Part shown: one piece after another, positions 47,902 to 59,631 of the stretch
Position numbering within the stretch: the stretch's first letter is position 1
Layout of the letters: each line of letters begins with the position of its first letter
Source: Bryoerythrophyllum caledonicum
Taxonomy: Eukaryota; Streptophyta; Bryopsida; Pottiales; Pottiaceae
Length of the DNA stretch: 64,000 nucleotides
Assembly (NCBI GenBank): GCA_963971425.1
Contig: OZ020519.1
Location: forward strand, 7,084,028 to 7,148,027
Direction: 5' to 3'
The notes under the pieces: model-generated
The model's input: the letters and a program-made list of their open reading frames with translations, nothing else
What the model was told of the DNA's origin: nothing
The model's database searches: none
Made by a program: the position numbers and the translations under genes

Positions 47902-48615
47902 AGGCTATGGGCCCACTCATGTGAGTTGCGAAGGGAGAGTTTGTGTTGTAAGGTTGTTTGGAGGAGATCTTGAGAGTCTTTGAGCATTGGAGGTGCAAAG
48001 GGGCTGATTTGGAGCTTGGAGGTGCACAAGTGGCTTGTTTGGAGCTTGGAGGTGCACAAGTTGCTTGATATGGTGCATTGAAGGAGATTTGCACGGCACA
48101 ATGAATGTGTGAGGGCTACGGTGGTGCACATTGAAGAGTTTGGACCTTGTAAGTGTTCAATCTCATTGGATGTGTGAATTTGCTCTTAGAAGGTGCTGAT
48201 TTAAGAGATTGAGGTGCCTACGTGCACATTGGAGTCTAGGTGTAGCTCGTTGAAGTGCTTGATGTCCATTTCTTGCATGTATGAGCATAGAAGGGGCAAA
48301 TGTCGTTGAGTGAGGTGCAAAGGTTTCTATTTGGGTCTAGAGGAGTAGACTTGAGTGTATGAGTTATACCTTTGCACATTTGAGCTTCAAAAGGACTCCT
48401 TTGATTGGTTAGAGTGTGTACATGCACAAGGGAGCCTTGTAGGGGCTGATTTGAGTGTGATAAGTTGAGTATTTGAGCCTTAAAGTGGCAAGTGTGAGTG
48501 TTTAAGGTGCATACATGCACCTTGAAGCCTAGAAAGGACCAAAGTGAGTGATTGAGGTGCATTAGTGCACATTAGAAGTGAAGAGGGGCTGATCTAAGCC
48601 ATTTGAGTGTAAACA

Positions 48616-49870
48616 TGGCTACCTTTTGAGAATGAGAGTGCTCGGGTAGTTGACAAGTTCAACGGAACCAACTTCAACCTTTGGAAGTTCAAAATGGAGA
48701 TGGTGTTAGAGTCCATGGACCTTTGGAAGATTGTGGAAGGCTCCGAAGAAGCGCCACCAAAAGTCGATGATCCAAAGGTGTTGAAGGACTACAATCGACG
48801 TGAGAAGAAGGCCATGTCCGTCATTGGTCTCAATTTGGTGGACAACCAACTTGCCTACATCAAGAGTTGCAAAGGACCAGCGGAAGCATGGAAGACATTG
48901 TGCAACATCCACGAAACGAAGAGTTTGTCCAACATACTCTTCATTCGCCGCAAGTTCTTCACCATCAAGATGCAAGAAGGTGACGACTTGTTGACCCACA
49001 TTAACCAAGTGAAGGCACTTGCGGATCAACTCACTTGCTTGGAAGTCCCCGTGAGAGATGATGATGTGGTCATGACGTTGCCCGAGAGCTTGCCACCTTC
49101 GTTTGAGAACTTGATCACCGCGTTGGAGACCTTGCGCATGAAGGACCTCACCATGGAGTTTGTGGTTACGCGGATGATGCACGAAGTGTCCAAGCGTAAG
49201 GAGAAGGAGGCGCATGGCGATGATGCGGCCTTGGTATCAAGGCAAAACAAGGGGGGCAACTCATATTTGCGTGGTGAGCCCAAGGTGTGTTACAATTGTG
49301 GTAAACCGGGCCATTTTGCAAGAAATTATTTCAAGCCGAAGAAAGGGGAGAGGGACAATGCAAATCAAGCAAAGGAGAAGGAGAATGCCAACCATGTGAA
49401 GGAGGACAATGACTATGCATTCACAAGTCAGGATGGACCACATTCGAAGTCCATGTACAAGTGGATCTTGGATTCGGGTGCGACAAAACACATGACTCCT
49501 CATAGGGGGGCATTTGAGACGTATGAGGTAATACCATCACGCAACGTTCATTTGGGTGATGATAGTGTTGTGGACGCCATTGGATTAGGTGCCATTGTTG
49601 TGGAAGTGCTTGTGAGGGGCAAATCGAAGAGGTTGACTATCAAGGACGTCCTCCACGTGCCCAAGTTGCAAGCAAACTTGCTCTCGGTGAGCAAGCTCGT
49701 ATCAAATGATATGAAGGTTCAATTCAATGTCAACGGGTGTACTATGAGAGCTCCAAATGGAGATGTACTTGCGGTTGCACCTCGAGAAGACAACTTGTAC
49801 CAAGTGGCGTTCATGAAGGTGTATGTGACAGACGCGGTGAATATTGCACAATCATCAACGAAGATTCGAA
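48616..49870 (+). pseudogene. copia gag and protease, frameshifted at both ends
   Basis: A UBN2-type gag (VVDKFNGTNFNLWKF onward) leads to a zinc knuckle and an aspartic protease site (WILDSGATKHM). The only well-placed ATG (48615) is out of frame by one base because of a T4 run at 48627-48630, so translation from it stops at once. The knuckle reads CYNCGKPGHFARNY: the fourth ligand Cys is replaced by Tyr, a single G-to-A change. Near 49860-49870 a net one-base loss separates the protease from the integrase frame, where copia elements normally have one continuous polyprotein. Confidence 0.85.
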
Positions 49871-52646
49871 GAATGGTGGAATGGAGCTTTGGCATCGTCG
49901 ACTTGGCCATTTGAATGTGAGAAGTGTCAAATTGCTTGAAAGCATGGTAAGTGGCATGAACCTTGGTAAAGATGAATCATCTATGCCATTTTGTGAAGGG
50001 TGTGTGTATGGCAAGCATCATAAGACTCCATTTCCAAAGGATGGTGGCACACGTGCATCAAAGCCTTTGGAGATCGTCCATTCGGATGTGTGCGGCCCCA
50101 TGCGGACGATGTCCATTGGTGGTGCAAGGTACTTTGTAACCTTCATTGATGATTTTTCAAGAAAGGTGTGGTTGTATACGTTGAAGACAAAGGAGGAGTG
50201 CCTTCAGAAGTTCAAGGAGTTCAAGGCACTTGCAGAGAACCAATCCGGGCACAAGATCAAGGTTTTTCGATCGGACAATGGTGGAGAGTTCATCTCCAAG
50301 GCATTTCAAGGCTACTTGAAGCATCACGGCATCAAGAGGCATCTTTCAACACCATATACACCGGAGCAAATCGGAGTGGCGGAGCGTGCCAACCGCACCA
50401 TAGTGGAGATGGCAAGGAGCATGATCCACGCTCAAGGCCTCAAGCTTGAATTTTGGGCGGAAGCGGTGACCAATGCGGTGTACATCCGCAATCGGTGCCC
50501 CACAAGGGCTCTTGTCACCATCACACCGCAAGAGGCTTGGAACGGCCGCAAGCCATGTCTTGCACACATACGTGTGTTTGGATGCATTGCTTATGCGATG
50601 GTGCCGGATGCGAAGAGGGGTAAGCTCGATGCAAAAGGTACAAAGTGTTTGTTTCTTGGATATTGCAAGGGCACCAAGGCATATCGCCTCATGTGTGTTG
50701 AGACGAAGAAGATCATTCGAAGTCGTGATGTGGTGTTTATTGAAGATAGCACAAGTGTTAATCATGGTTTGGAAATGAGTCCAAGTGGGAGTTGTGAGTC
50801 GCCTCCGTTGGTTGTGGTGGACGAATCTTCCAAACCAAGTTCCTCAAATGATAGTGAGGATGGTGATTCCAAGGAAGAGGAGGAGGTGGATGACGGTGCA
50901 AGCGTGGCGCCATCACGCTTACCATCTTCAAGCGGTGAAGAGGCAAGTGGGAGCACTCATGGGCCTCGATATCCACAAAGGGAATGGCGACCACCTGGAG
51001 AGTGGTGGATGAGCCACATCTTGCCGAAACAAAAAGTGGAACATGCCAATGTGGCGGCTCTCGAAGATCCTTTGAACTTGTGTGAAGCCATGCGATCGGA
51101 GGATGCAAGCAAGTGGGAGAAAGCCATGCAAGAAGAGTATGACTCACTCATGGCCAATGGAACATGGGAATTAGCTCCCCTTCCAAAGGATCGCAAGAGC
51201 GTTGGATGCAAGTGGGTGTTTCGCACAAAGAAGGATGCTTCGGGTCAAGTCATACGCCACAAAGCAAGGTTAGTGGCCAAGGGATATTCTCAAGTTGAAA
51301 GAGTGGATTTCCTTGAGACATTTGCTCCCGTTGCAAAGTTCAACACCATTCGATGCATCATTGCGCTCGGAGCGGCGTTGGACCTAGAGATTCATCAAAT
51401 GGATGTAAAGACCGCATTTTTGAATGGCGAGTTGGAGGAAGACATCTATATGAGCCAACCTCAAGGATTTGAAGAGAAGGACTTTGAGCATCTTGTGTGC
51501 AAACTCAAGAAGTCGTTGTATGGACTCAAACAATCACCAAGAGCATGGTACCAACGCATCGACTCATTTTTCACCAAAGAGGGCTTTACAAGGAGTGAAG
51601 CGGATCACTCATTGTATATCAAGCAAACGGGTAAGTACTTATTGATAGTGCTCATCTATGTAGATGACTTGATCATCTTGGCTAGCCTTCCGGAGAAGTT
51701 GACATGGCTCAAGGGCAAGCTCGACACGGAGTTTGACATGACCGATCTTGGTGAGTTGAAGTATTATCTCGGTGTGGAATTTGTGAGGGACCGCAAGGCA
51801 CGCACCATCACCATGAGTCAAAGGAAGTACATTGAGGAGGTGCTCAAGCGTTTCAACATGGAGGAGAGCAAACCCATTGGTACTCCACTCGATGTGAATG
51901 TCAAGTTAATGAAGCTCTCGGAGGAAGAGTTTGAGGCCATTCAAGGTGAGATGGATGGCGTGCCATACAAGAGTGGAGTTGGATCATTGATGTATGCCAT
52001 GGTGGCCACACGGGCCGACCTTGCTTTTGCGGTGAGCAAATTCATGTCAAGGGCCGGTCCTTCTCATTGGAGTGCAGTGAAGCGCATCATGCGGTACTTG
52101 CAAGGTACCATGGACCACAAGCTATGTCTTGGTGGTAAGGACATTGCTTTGAGGGGATACTGCGATGCGGATTGGGCAGGAGATACCAACGAGCGTCGTT
52201 CGACAACGGGATATGTGTTATTTGTTGGCGTTGGTGCCATCTCGTGGAATTGCGAGAGGAAACCAACCATTGCGTTGTCTACGACGGAGGCGGGGTACAT
52301 GGCAACTAGCCAAAGTACAAAGGAGGCCATTTGGCTTCGTAAACTTTTGGCGGATGTTGGCTTTGTTCAACAAGGAGCAACAACCATTATGTGTGACAAT
52401 CAAGGGTGCATTGCTCTTGCAAAGAACCTCACACACCACTCACGCACGAAGCACATCGATGTGCAACACCACTTCATTCGCGAGAAGTTGGAGAGTGGTG
52501 AAATAAGCTTGAAGTATTGTCCAACGGAGGACATGGTAGCGGATGTGTTGACAAAGGCACTTGCAAAGGAGCGGCATCAACGATTGACAAAGGCGATGGG
52601 ATTGCGAGAAGGTAACTACTCGCAAAGTGGGAGTGTTGGAGTTTAG
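49870..52646 (+). pseudogene. copia integrase, reverse transcriptase and RNase H
   Basis: Continuous frame to TAG 52644-52646, whose stop lies inside the 3' LTR. It contains the integrase HHCC finger (LWHRRLGHLN, then CEGCVYGKHH), the integrase core with HSDVCGPM and SDNGGEF, and a reverse transcriptase with KARLVAKGYSQ, KTAFLNGELEE and the catalytic YVDDLIIL. The RNase H follows with GYCDADWAGD and ALSTTEAGYM and the ADVLTKAL tail. No stop or shift was seen within this part, so the enzyme domains look intact. As a copia polyprotein it is normally expressed as a fusion with gag, which the upstream frameshift prevents. Confidence 0.92.
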
Positions 52647-53049
52647 CGTTGCTCGTAGTTATTACGGTATTGTAATTAGGCTTGTATTAAGGTAGAGTTG
52701 AGGGGAAAGTAAATGGGGAGAAAATGGAGAGGGATAACTTGACATGTGGCATGGCCAAAGAGATAGGACAAGCCCATGTCTCTTGCATGGGATATGCAAA
52801 GACACGTGGGCGGTTGCATGAAGTTAGTGCGCCATGTGTCCCATGCATTAGTTGACAAGGGACACATGGATGGACACATGAAGTTGGACCGCCATGTGTC
52901 CGATGTATTGGCAACAAGTTATGCAACCACCTATAGTGTAAGTAAAGGTCTTCGAGAGAAGGCAATATCTCACTCCAAGCATTGTTAATATTACCTTGTG
53001 TGTGTATTCTTGTTTGTGCAACCATTTCTCTACTTCTTCTAACTTCAAT
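52637..53049 (+). repeat. 3' LTR of the copia element
   Basis: Preceded by the polypurine tract AAAGTGGGAG. It matches the 5' LTR throughout but has one copy of the internal 60-bp unit instead of two, and about eight scattered substitutions by eye. Confidence 0.9.
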
Positions 53050-53918
53050 AGGACCTAGTCTCACTCTTGGAGGCACTTCCATTACATGTGAAGGAGGCGT
53101 CAAACTCTCAACCTCTGCTGATGTGTAGCCTACCTATGCATCTCCAATCAAGCAAGCATGCAACAAAGAAGGTACGATGTGCCTCTCATTCCGGTAGTGT
53201 TCAGTCTTGGAGTGGTATCCACATGTATTGACAAACCTCGTGGGTTGTAACTTTGGAAGCTTCAGGTCCTGAGAGTGACATAGAGGGGAAGGACGGAGAT
53301 GACGGTGTTTTGGAGGAGGCAGCTTTGCTTGCTGAGTATCTGATGAGAATTGCAAAGTTGAAGTCAAAGAAGGTGAAGAAAGGTATTGTTAGAGGGAAGG
53401 GCGTAAGCGTTCGCAGCACCTACCTTGGGGATGAAGTGGACGAGGATGAATCCCTCTCACCGTCGCCCCGTAGATCCCGAACCTAGGTTTTCCCGAATCT
53501 ATGGATAGGGTATTGACAGGGCTTGAATCCAAACCCTCCCTCTTCGTTCACCCTCCCTCCCTCATTCTCTCGCGATCGCCCTCTGGCTGTTACTGCTCGG
53601 TGAGGGTGGCTGTTGCTCGGTGTTGGTGGAAGGAATGTAGGTGCTGGATGGGAGTTGTTTACGTGTATGGGTGGGTGCTGGGTGCGAAAGTTAGGTGATC
53701 TGATTGTTGTTTTTTGCAATGGTGTAGAGCTCCGTACGTGGTGTTCGTGGGCGTGGGTGTGGTGTTTGGTGCGGTAGTGTCGGATCGGGTGCATTGCCCG
53801 AGATCGTGAAGTATACAAGGTGATGATTCAAACCTAGATCTCTAAATCCTAGCTTCGATTTTGTGGCGACTTGGCGACTTGGTGAGTTTGTGTCGGGCTG
53901 CACACGACGAGCGCGGGT

Positions 53919-54492
53919 GTGACAGGCTTCTCCGCCTACACCTTCTTGCCGGATTGCGAGTGGGAGTGCTCGTTCCCCCTCGGCGGCTTGCTGCCCGCGC
54001 GCCTCGGAGTCCTGGGATTCAGGGTTCGCTTCTCGAGCTTGTCGGTGGTGATAGTGCGGTCTTTCTTTCACACCTTGTGCTTGACGAAGACCCAGGAAGC
54101 CTCCGATTCACTAGACTTCACACCCGGCGACCTGTGGATCCGACCTTCTTGTGATCGGGATACTGTGTTGAAGGATAGCAACGGAGGATTACATTTCAGG
54201 CTAACCACAATCCGGGTACATGAGCGTTATGAGATTAAAGTCCAACCGAATAGTACTTACAAGGAGTTTGTGGTTGACATCGAAGTCCACGCATCTTGTA
54301 ACACTGCTGGCTAGGGCATTGCTCCCCTTCTGATCACTTCGGACGATTGTGATGAGTACGCGGCGATTATCATAAACAACTCATTGCCACCTCAGAACCT
54401 AGAGCTTCCATATGTTAGACGTGGGGCAGATCACAATGAAAGCGTGCTCATGCCGAGAAGTCCTATGTCTCGTCGTTGTGTCATATCTTAGC
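53919..54492 (+). other. Possible exon or gene remnant, one in-frame TAG
   Basis: An open frame of 131 codons ends at TAG 54312. The same frame then continues for about 58 codons (starting GIAPLLITSDDCDEYAAI) to a TAG at about 54489. The second half looks protein-like in composition, the first half less so. No domain is recognised. Between the zinc-finger and SET genes. Confidence 0.3.
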
Positions 54493-54799
54493 AGGGCTTT
54501 CTCGTCTTGCAGCGTTGTAATTTTGGGGTTTCAGATACCGTTTAGTGGGATAGGGTATTGACAGCGAAAGTTTCTCGGTTTTTGTTTTGAATACAGGTGG
54601 AGTGGTTGTTTTCTTAGAGCGTGAATATGGACAACACGGACGTTCTTTCTGCTTCAGCGCTCATTGGTACATCCCATTCCCACTCTAGTGCTGTCATGTC
54701 GCATTTGTGGCATCACAGCTTTTTTTTTTGCTTCATTTTTATTGATCGATACCCTATCCGTCAATTAATCGGACTTGTGCGTTTGTTTTTTGCCTACAG

Positions 54800-54972
54800 C
54801 CATGGTGGTCCAGGACCTGCATGACGAAATGGAGCTTCGGCAAGACATTATATCACCCTCCGATGAGCAATTTCGGGTTGATTACCATGGGGATGATCGT
54901 GTTGGTTTAGAGTGTGGAGGCCCAATTGAAGATGAGGACGAAGTTGTATGGCCCATAATTGTGCCATATTGA
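54800..54972 (+). other. Short acidic reading frame
   Basis: About 56 codons from an ATG at 54803 (VVQDLHDEMELRQD onward), with strongly acidic protein-like composition, preceded by TTTGCCTACAG, which resembles a splice acceptor. It could be an exon of an unrecognised gene; nothing joins it securely. Confidence 0.3.
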
Positions 54973-55769
54973 AATCCTGAAACACCTCGACAGAAAATAT
55001 GCACGACATGGAAGAGCGTGATTTTACATATTCTTTTGTCAGTACCCTATCTGAGTATAATGGTCGCAGTCTACGACCATTGGCTGAAGCAGGCATAAAT
55101 GGATTCTCACAATGCAAAGACAATACCCTATCCACACTTATTGAAGATTTAAGACGATGAATCCATTGAGAACAATAGACCATGAAACATAATTCAAACC
55201 ATGAAGTTTGTACTACTCCTAGTAAGGAAAGATTCAAAAAAATGTTCAAAGTCAAACCCTAAAACCTGACAATACCCTATCATATAGGCCCGCAGAAAGT
55301 TTGATATATTTGTGGAGAATGAAGCTACTTAAGCAATAAACAAAGCAAAGTTGGAGTAAGCATACATTACCTTAGAGTGCTCCTCAAGAAAGCATGGATG
55401 ATTGAAAGAATAATGGACTCTCACAGTGGTATAGAGGTGCACTACACTCCCCCAAAAAGAAAGATGTAGAAGAGAACTTGGGGATGTTGTTCAAAAATTA
55501 AGATCCACTTTTTTAGGGAACTCATTCCTTGAAGGAGAACACCATGGAGATGTTGTAAGCAAATTAAGTATTAAAATGTTGCATTTGTTTGAAGTTTTGA
55601 ATAACACTGAAGTGCATTGAAGGGAATTGAACGAGTTTATTTTTTTACTTAAAAAAATTGTTTAGAATTTTTTTAAAACCTATAACTATGATGTTTTATT
55701 CTAATACATCCAATAAACTCAAATGGTACAACAATTTCCAACAGTTTAACCAAATGAATGCAAAAGAAT

Positions 55770-56545
55770 ATTGAACGAAATACGTGTAAGAGTATAAATA
55801 GCTCTATTTAAATTTTAAAGCAAAGTGAACGGAGGAAAAAAGGGAAAGAAAAGAATTGAAGGAAATATGTGTAAGAAAATAAATAATTTTATTTGAATTG
55901 TAAAGCAGAGTTAATGGAGAAGAAAAGGAAAAAGAAAAAAAGAATATATAGATTGAACAAAATACGTGTAGGAGTATAAATAGTTTGCTTAAAATTTTAG
56001 AGCAAAGTGAATGGAGAGAAAAAAAAAATAAAAAAAATGAAAAAAAAAAAAAGATTGAACGAAATACGTGTAGGAGTATAAATAGTTTGCTTTAAATTTT
56101 AAAACAAAGTGAATGGAGGGGAAAAAGAAAAATAAAAGGAAAAAGAAAAAAAGAAAAAAAAGATTGAACAAATAGTTTGCTTTAAATTTTAAAACAAAGT
56201 GAATGGAGGGAAAAAAGAAAAATAAAAGGAAAAAGAAAAAAGAAAAAAAAGATTGAACGAAATACGTGTAGGAGTATAAATAGTTTGCTTTAAATTTTAA
56301 AACAAAGTGAATGGAGGGAAAAAAGAAAAATAAAAGGAAAAAGAATGAAAGAAAAAAAAGATTGAACGAAATACGTATCAGAGTATAAATAGTTATATTT
56401 TAATTTTAAAGCAAAGTGAACGGAGGGAAAAAAGAAAAATAAAAGGACAAAGATAAAAAGAAAAAAGGATTGAACAAAAATCGTGTAAAAGTATAAATAG
56501 TTCTATTTAAATATTTCTATTTAAATATTTCTATTTAAATAGTTC
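55770..56545. repeat. AT-rich tandem repeat, ~100-bp unit, about seven copies
   Basis: 'GAACGAAATACGTGTAGGAG' followed by 'TATAAATAGTTTGCTTTAAA' and 'CAAAGTGAATGGAGG' plus a purine run recurs from about 55773 to 56500. Unit lengths of 83-108 bases vary because of the purine run; one copy (about 56160) lacks its first part. The end (56500-56550) is a short TATTTAAATAGTTC-type repeat. Confidence 0.85.
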
Positions 56546-57186
56546 TATTTAAATTTTGGTATATGAGAATGTGTCCAAAAAATTGAAGTGAAATAAATTA
56601 ATTATAAGAACATGGATTTTATTTTTCAAACTTAAAAACCTTCTGAATGAAAAATTAGTATTCAAAATAAAATGGAATACATTATATATAGATTATTAAT
56701 TTATCTTTTATAAAAAGGTAGGTTTAAATATTTAGAGCAAAATTGAAGTACTTTGCGTTTCCTTAAATTTAACATGAAGGTAGTGAGCATTATAATGAAA
56801 CCCCAAATTATAAACCGCACAGCCTTAATTTAGAGCCCTAAAGTTGTAGTGTGTGAATAAAGAACCCTAATATGTGATATTCTACAATCCTAAGCTTTAA
56901 ACTGAACGTGGATGAAGATACCAGGGATAGGGTACTGACAGTTCCATCACAACTCCCCTGTCAATACCCTATCCAATTTTTATAGGAAAGATTTGACCCC
57001 ACATTAACGGTTTTTTTTAATGTGGTGATGGCTAAATTAGAGTTTATTTAAAAAAGTCAAAAAAATCTATCCTTATTTGGGATTTTCAGTATATAATTAA
57101 TTATTTGGAGAATTTTGGAAGAATGTGGCATCTCCCATATATGCACATGCCACCTCAACTAGTAGATAATAAATTATAAACCATAT

Positions 57187-57232
57187 TTAGTGGACACAAG
57201 GGACACATGGGACACATGGGACACATGGACGC
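57187..57232. repeat. Short tandem repeat, 10-11 bp unit
   Basis: GGGACACATG is repeated four times (first copy GGACACAAG-like) just upstream of the SET gene. The same word occurs in the copia LTR 60-bp unit, probably by chance. Confidence 0.7.
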
Positions 57233-57335
57233 CACCTACCTATCATACAAAATTGGAAAGGGGGGAGACAAGCACTTTCCCCCTATTTCCGCCCACAACC
57301 TACCTCCTTCCTTTTTTCTAAATGTAGGTTTGGAG

Positions 57336-59631
57336 ATGGCTCCATCCCCTTCTCATCCTTCAAATAATTACTGCCACTTAGTTACTTAGGTGCTACGAAC
57401 CGTTGCCCGAGGAAAGGTTGCTTCCCCTGCCATGATCGACACTAGCAACGCTGGAGCACAGACGAGGGGTAAGGGGAAGGACAAAATCAAAACACGACGC
57501 GAAGGACCTACCGAAGAAATAGGTGAGGTATCTACAAGGAAGATGAAGGCGGCAAAGAGGAAGAATGTCGATCAGGTAGGTTCTGCAGATATAGTGGACA
57601 ATGAGGTTGGCGACCCGAAAGGTGGGAAGGTAAAGAGATCATGTAGGAAATAGTAGTGAATTTGAAGTTTCGAGATTTACCTGGTGTAGGTACTTCATGA
57701 ATCATGCGAGATGTGCATATCCTCATTCTTGTGGCAGGTGGATTGCACGGGTACGATTGTATACACGCTAGTAGTGGGGCGACTTTTGAATTTTTGGTAT
57801 GGTGTTATGTATGGAGACGTTGAGTCACCATACATAGAACTTTGTGTATGTTAGGTTTCTGCAACTGCAGTCCTCTAGAATGGGCCACATCGAGCCAGGC
57901 TTTTATATATGTTATTACACACTACAAATATTCTAATGGAGCTAAGGTTGACAAACCTGAGTGGGCTACAGTATTCTAATGAAATGCAGTAGTACCTTAA
58001 GTGGTGCAATATACTCTCTCTCAGTATATTTTACACTATGACTTTTTTCGTAATATATAATATTGTATTATAGGAAGTACTCACCTTCATTGTCGGCTTT
58101 ACGTATAGATGTGGCTTGGTAATTTCATTGTTATTGATCATGTATGTATAGAAGGCAAGTCATGTTTCTGCCATTGTGATGCAGATTTGTCTTTTTGGTT
58201 GCAGGATGCTCGACTACCACGAAAGTCGTATGATTTATCCAAAGGAGCTGAAAGGACTCCCATAAGCGTGGTTGTCATGGAAGACCCATGCTTGGGACCG
58301 GACAGTTTTGACTACATTTTACAGAACTCACTCGTTGGAGTTGTGTGTGTAGATCTGGACCTAACAGTGGCAGAAGGGAAAGGTTATTGTGGCTGCAAAT
58401 CTGCGTGTGGAGTATCCCGGAGAAATGTATGCGACAGTGCTTTCTATGCTGCAGACTGTGCTCCTTATACTGGAGGGAGCATACTTCACGAGCACTACAT
58501 CGAAACGGTATGGCTCTTATTTCCACCATCAACATTAGTATTAGAGTGTCAAAAATTTAAGTTTAGCTCCCTACTTGTAAAACGAAGTGTCATATCTTTC
58601 ATGATGTGGATTCTTTGCAAGCTCTTAGGGAGACATTGGGACGTGATACGGACTTATACGAATATTGCCAGAGTGCAGGTTGTTCAAATGCCGTGAAGGG
58701 GAGATGTATGGGCCACATAACCAGGACTTTTTTAAAGGAATGTGGGCATGGGTGTCATTGCGATGTCCTTTGTGCTAACCGTGTTGTGCAGAACGGAGTA
58801 ACACGACAACTCCAGGTATGTGTTCGTTGCTACATTTTTTGTTCTTTGCTGGTTTTTTGTATAAGTTTTTTTCCTGATTTCATTTTTTGGCTTTCGCTCG
58901 TTTCATGCAATAGAACGTTTCTCGTTTAAGTTGTATGTTTTCACAGGTTTATTGGGTCAACAACGACAAGGAGTGGGGCATACGGACATTGGAACATTTA
59001 CCTATAGGGGCGTTTGTCTTCGAATTTCTAGGAGAGGTTTTATCTAGCGAGAACTTGGATACGCGCATGCGCTCCCATGGTAAGTATGCCCTTAATTTAG
59101 ATGCAAATTGGAGATTAGAAGATGAGCTTAGCGATGCTGAGTGTCTCTCGATTGATGCGACCAGAGAAGGAAACGTCTCAAGATTTCTGAATCATAGGTT
59201 AGTCAAATTTTATATTTTGATTTAGGCAACATTGTCTAGAAGATGTTTGTTGGAGAAGATGTATTCAAATCCAATCTAAGTGGTCTGAATGTGGAACGCA
59301 GATGCCATGATGCAAATCTGTTATAGATTCCAGTTGTTATTGAGACGCATTTGACAGGATACTATCACGTAAGTATCTTCCACAATATGAATGGTCCAGT
59401 ATTCCTCCTTCTATAAGAATGTTGAATGTGTACCTGAAATTAACATACTCAACTGTGGTTTAAAACCAGGTGGCATTCTTCACCGGTAGGAATGTGGTGG
59501 CCAGGGAGGAGCTCACCTGGGACTATGGTATCGATTTTGAAGACACTACTAACGAAGTTCCAAGCTTTCGTTGCATATGTGGAAGCAAGGACTGTCGTGA
59601 CCGAAGAAGTTGGCAGCAGAAGAAAAAGTGA
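57336..59631 (+). pseudogene. SUVR-type SET-domain histone methyltransferase-like gene, six exons, nonsense in SET
   Basis: Probable exons: 57336-57575, 58205-58507, about 58633-58815, 58947-59197, 59302-59368, 59470-59631. Exon 1 encodes a basic Lys-rich region. Exons 2-3 give a Cys-rich pre-SET domain (CGCKSACGVSRRNVC, then CGHGCHCDVLCANRVVQ). Exons 4-6 give the SET domain: GIRTLEHLPIGAFVFEFLGE, then RFLNHRC across the exon 4/5 junction, then EELTWDYGIDF, and a post-SET CICGSKDC. The order matches the plant SUVR1/2/4 group, which methylates histone H3 lysine 9. A TAG at 59324-59326, eight codons after NHR, cuts the SET domain before the substrate-channel Tyr, so the gene cannot make a full enzyme unless the stop is bypassed. 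A second TAG (57387) lies near the start of exon 1, where a later ATG could serve. It converges on the minus-strand transposase at 60361. Full-length SUVR proteins are longer at the N-terminus. Confidence 0.8.

Larger units (their letters stand above)
47429..53049 (+). mobile_element. Ty1/copia LTR retrotransposon inserted in an exon
   Basis: Two direct LTRs flank gag-pol in copia order (protease, integrase, reverse transcriptase, RNase H). The flanking AGGA before the 5' LTR (47425-47428) and after the 3' LTR (53050-53053) is the visible target duplication; boundaries are uncertain by a few bases because the 5' LTR lacks the TGT that precedes TGGAG in the 3' copy. By eye the LTRs differ at about 2% of positions plus one 60-bp unit, so the insertion is recent. 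Both coding regions carry lesions (see their entries), so this copy is non-autonomous. Confidence 0.92.
44753..53486 (+). pseudogene. RING-like zinc-finger protein gene interrupted by a copia element
   Basis: The main exon opens after TTTCAG at 44734 and runs to 46265. The ATG at 44753 is the first in frame, though an upstream exon may exist. A second exon starts at 47092 (phase 1). The protein has an acidic N-terminus, a central helical Lys/Glu-rich region, and a C-terminal zinc cluster: CSVCELSF, then CSCLHVYHPWC, then CGMVHPDWYKS (about 45986-46135). The spacing is RING/PHD-like but not standard. I know this type only from transposon-rich loci of seed-free plants. The second exon is cut at 47428 by a retrotransposon. 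Removing it with one AGGA restores an open frame (PAKDLVSLLEALPLH) for about 40 codons, up to a donor at 53172. A Lys/Asp-rich frame at 53266-53486 is probably the last exon, although its phase does not fit simply. Confidence 0.55.
53503..56974. repeat. Eight dispersed copies of a 17-bp motif, CTGTCAATACCCTATCC
   Basis: Copies or close variants lie at 53503-53519 (minus), 54548-54564 (minus), 54750-54759 (core only), 55036-55052, 55119-55133, 55266-55281, 56925-56941 (minus) and 56958-56974. The last two form a 17-bp inverted repeat with one mismatch (GTACTG against GTATTG) across 16 bases. All lie between the 3' end of the zinc-finger gene and the start of the SET gene. The variants change the fifth to seventh bases while ACCCTATC is constant. 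Confidence 0.85.

Noticed and set aside
50168..50765. Additional frames inside the copia pol region
   Set aside because: They are alternative-frame shadows of the integrase domain.
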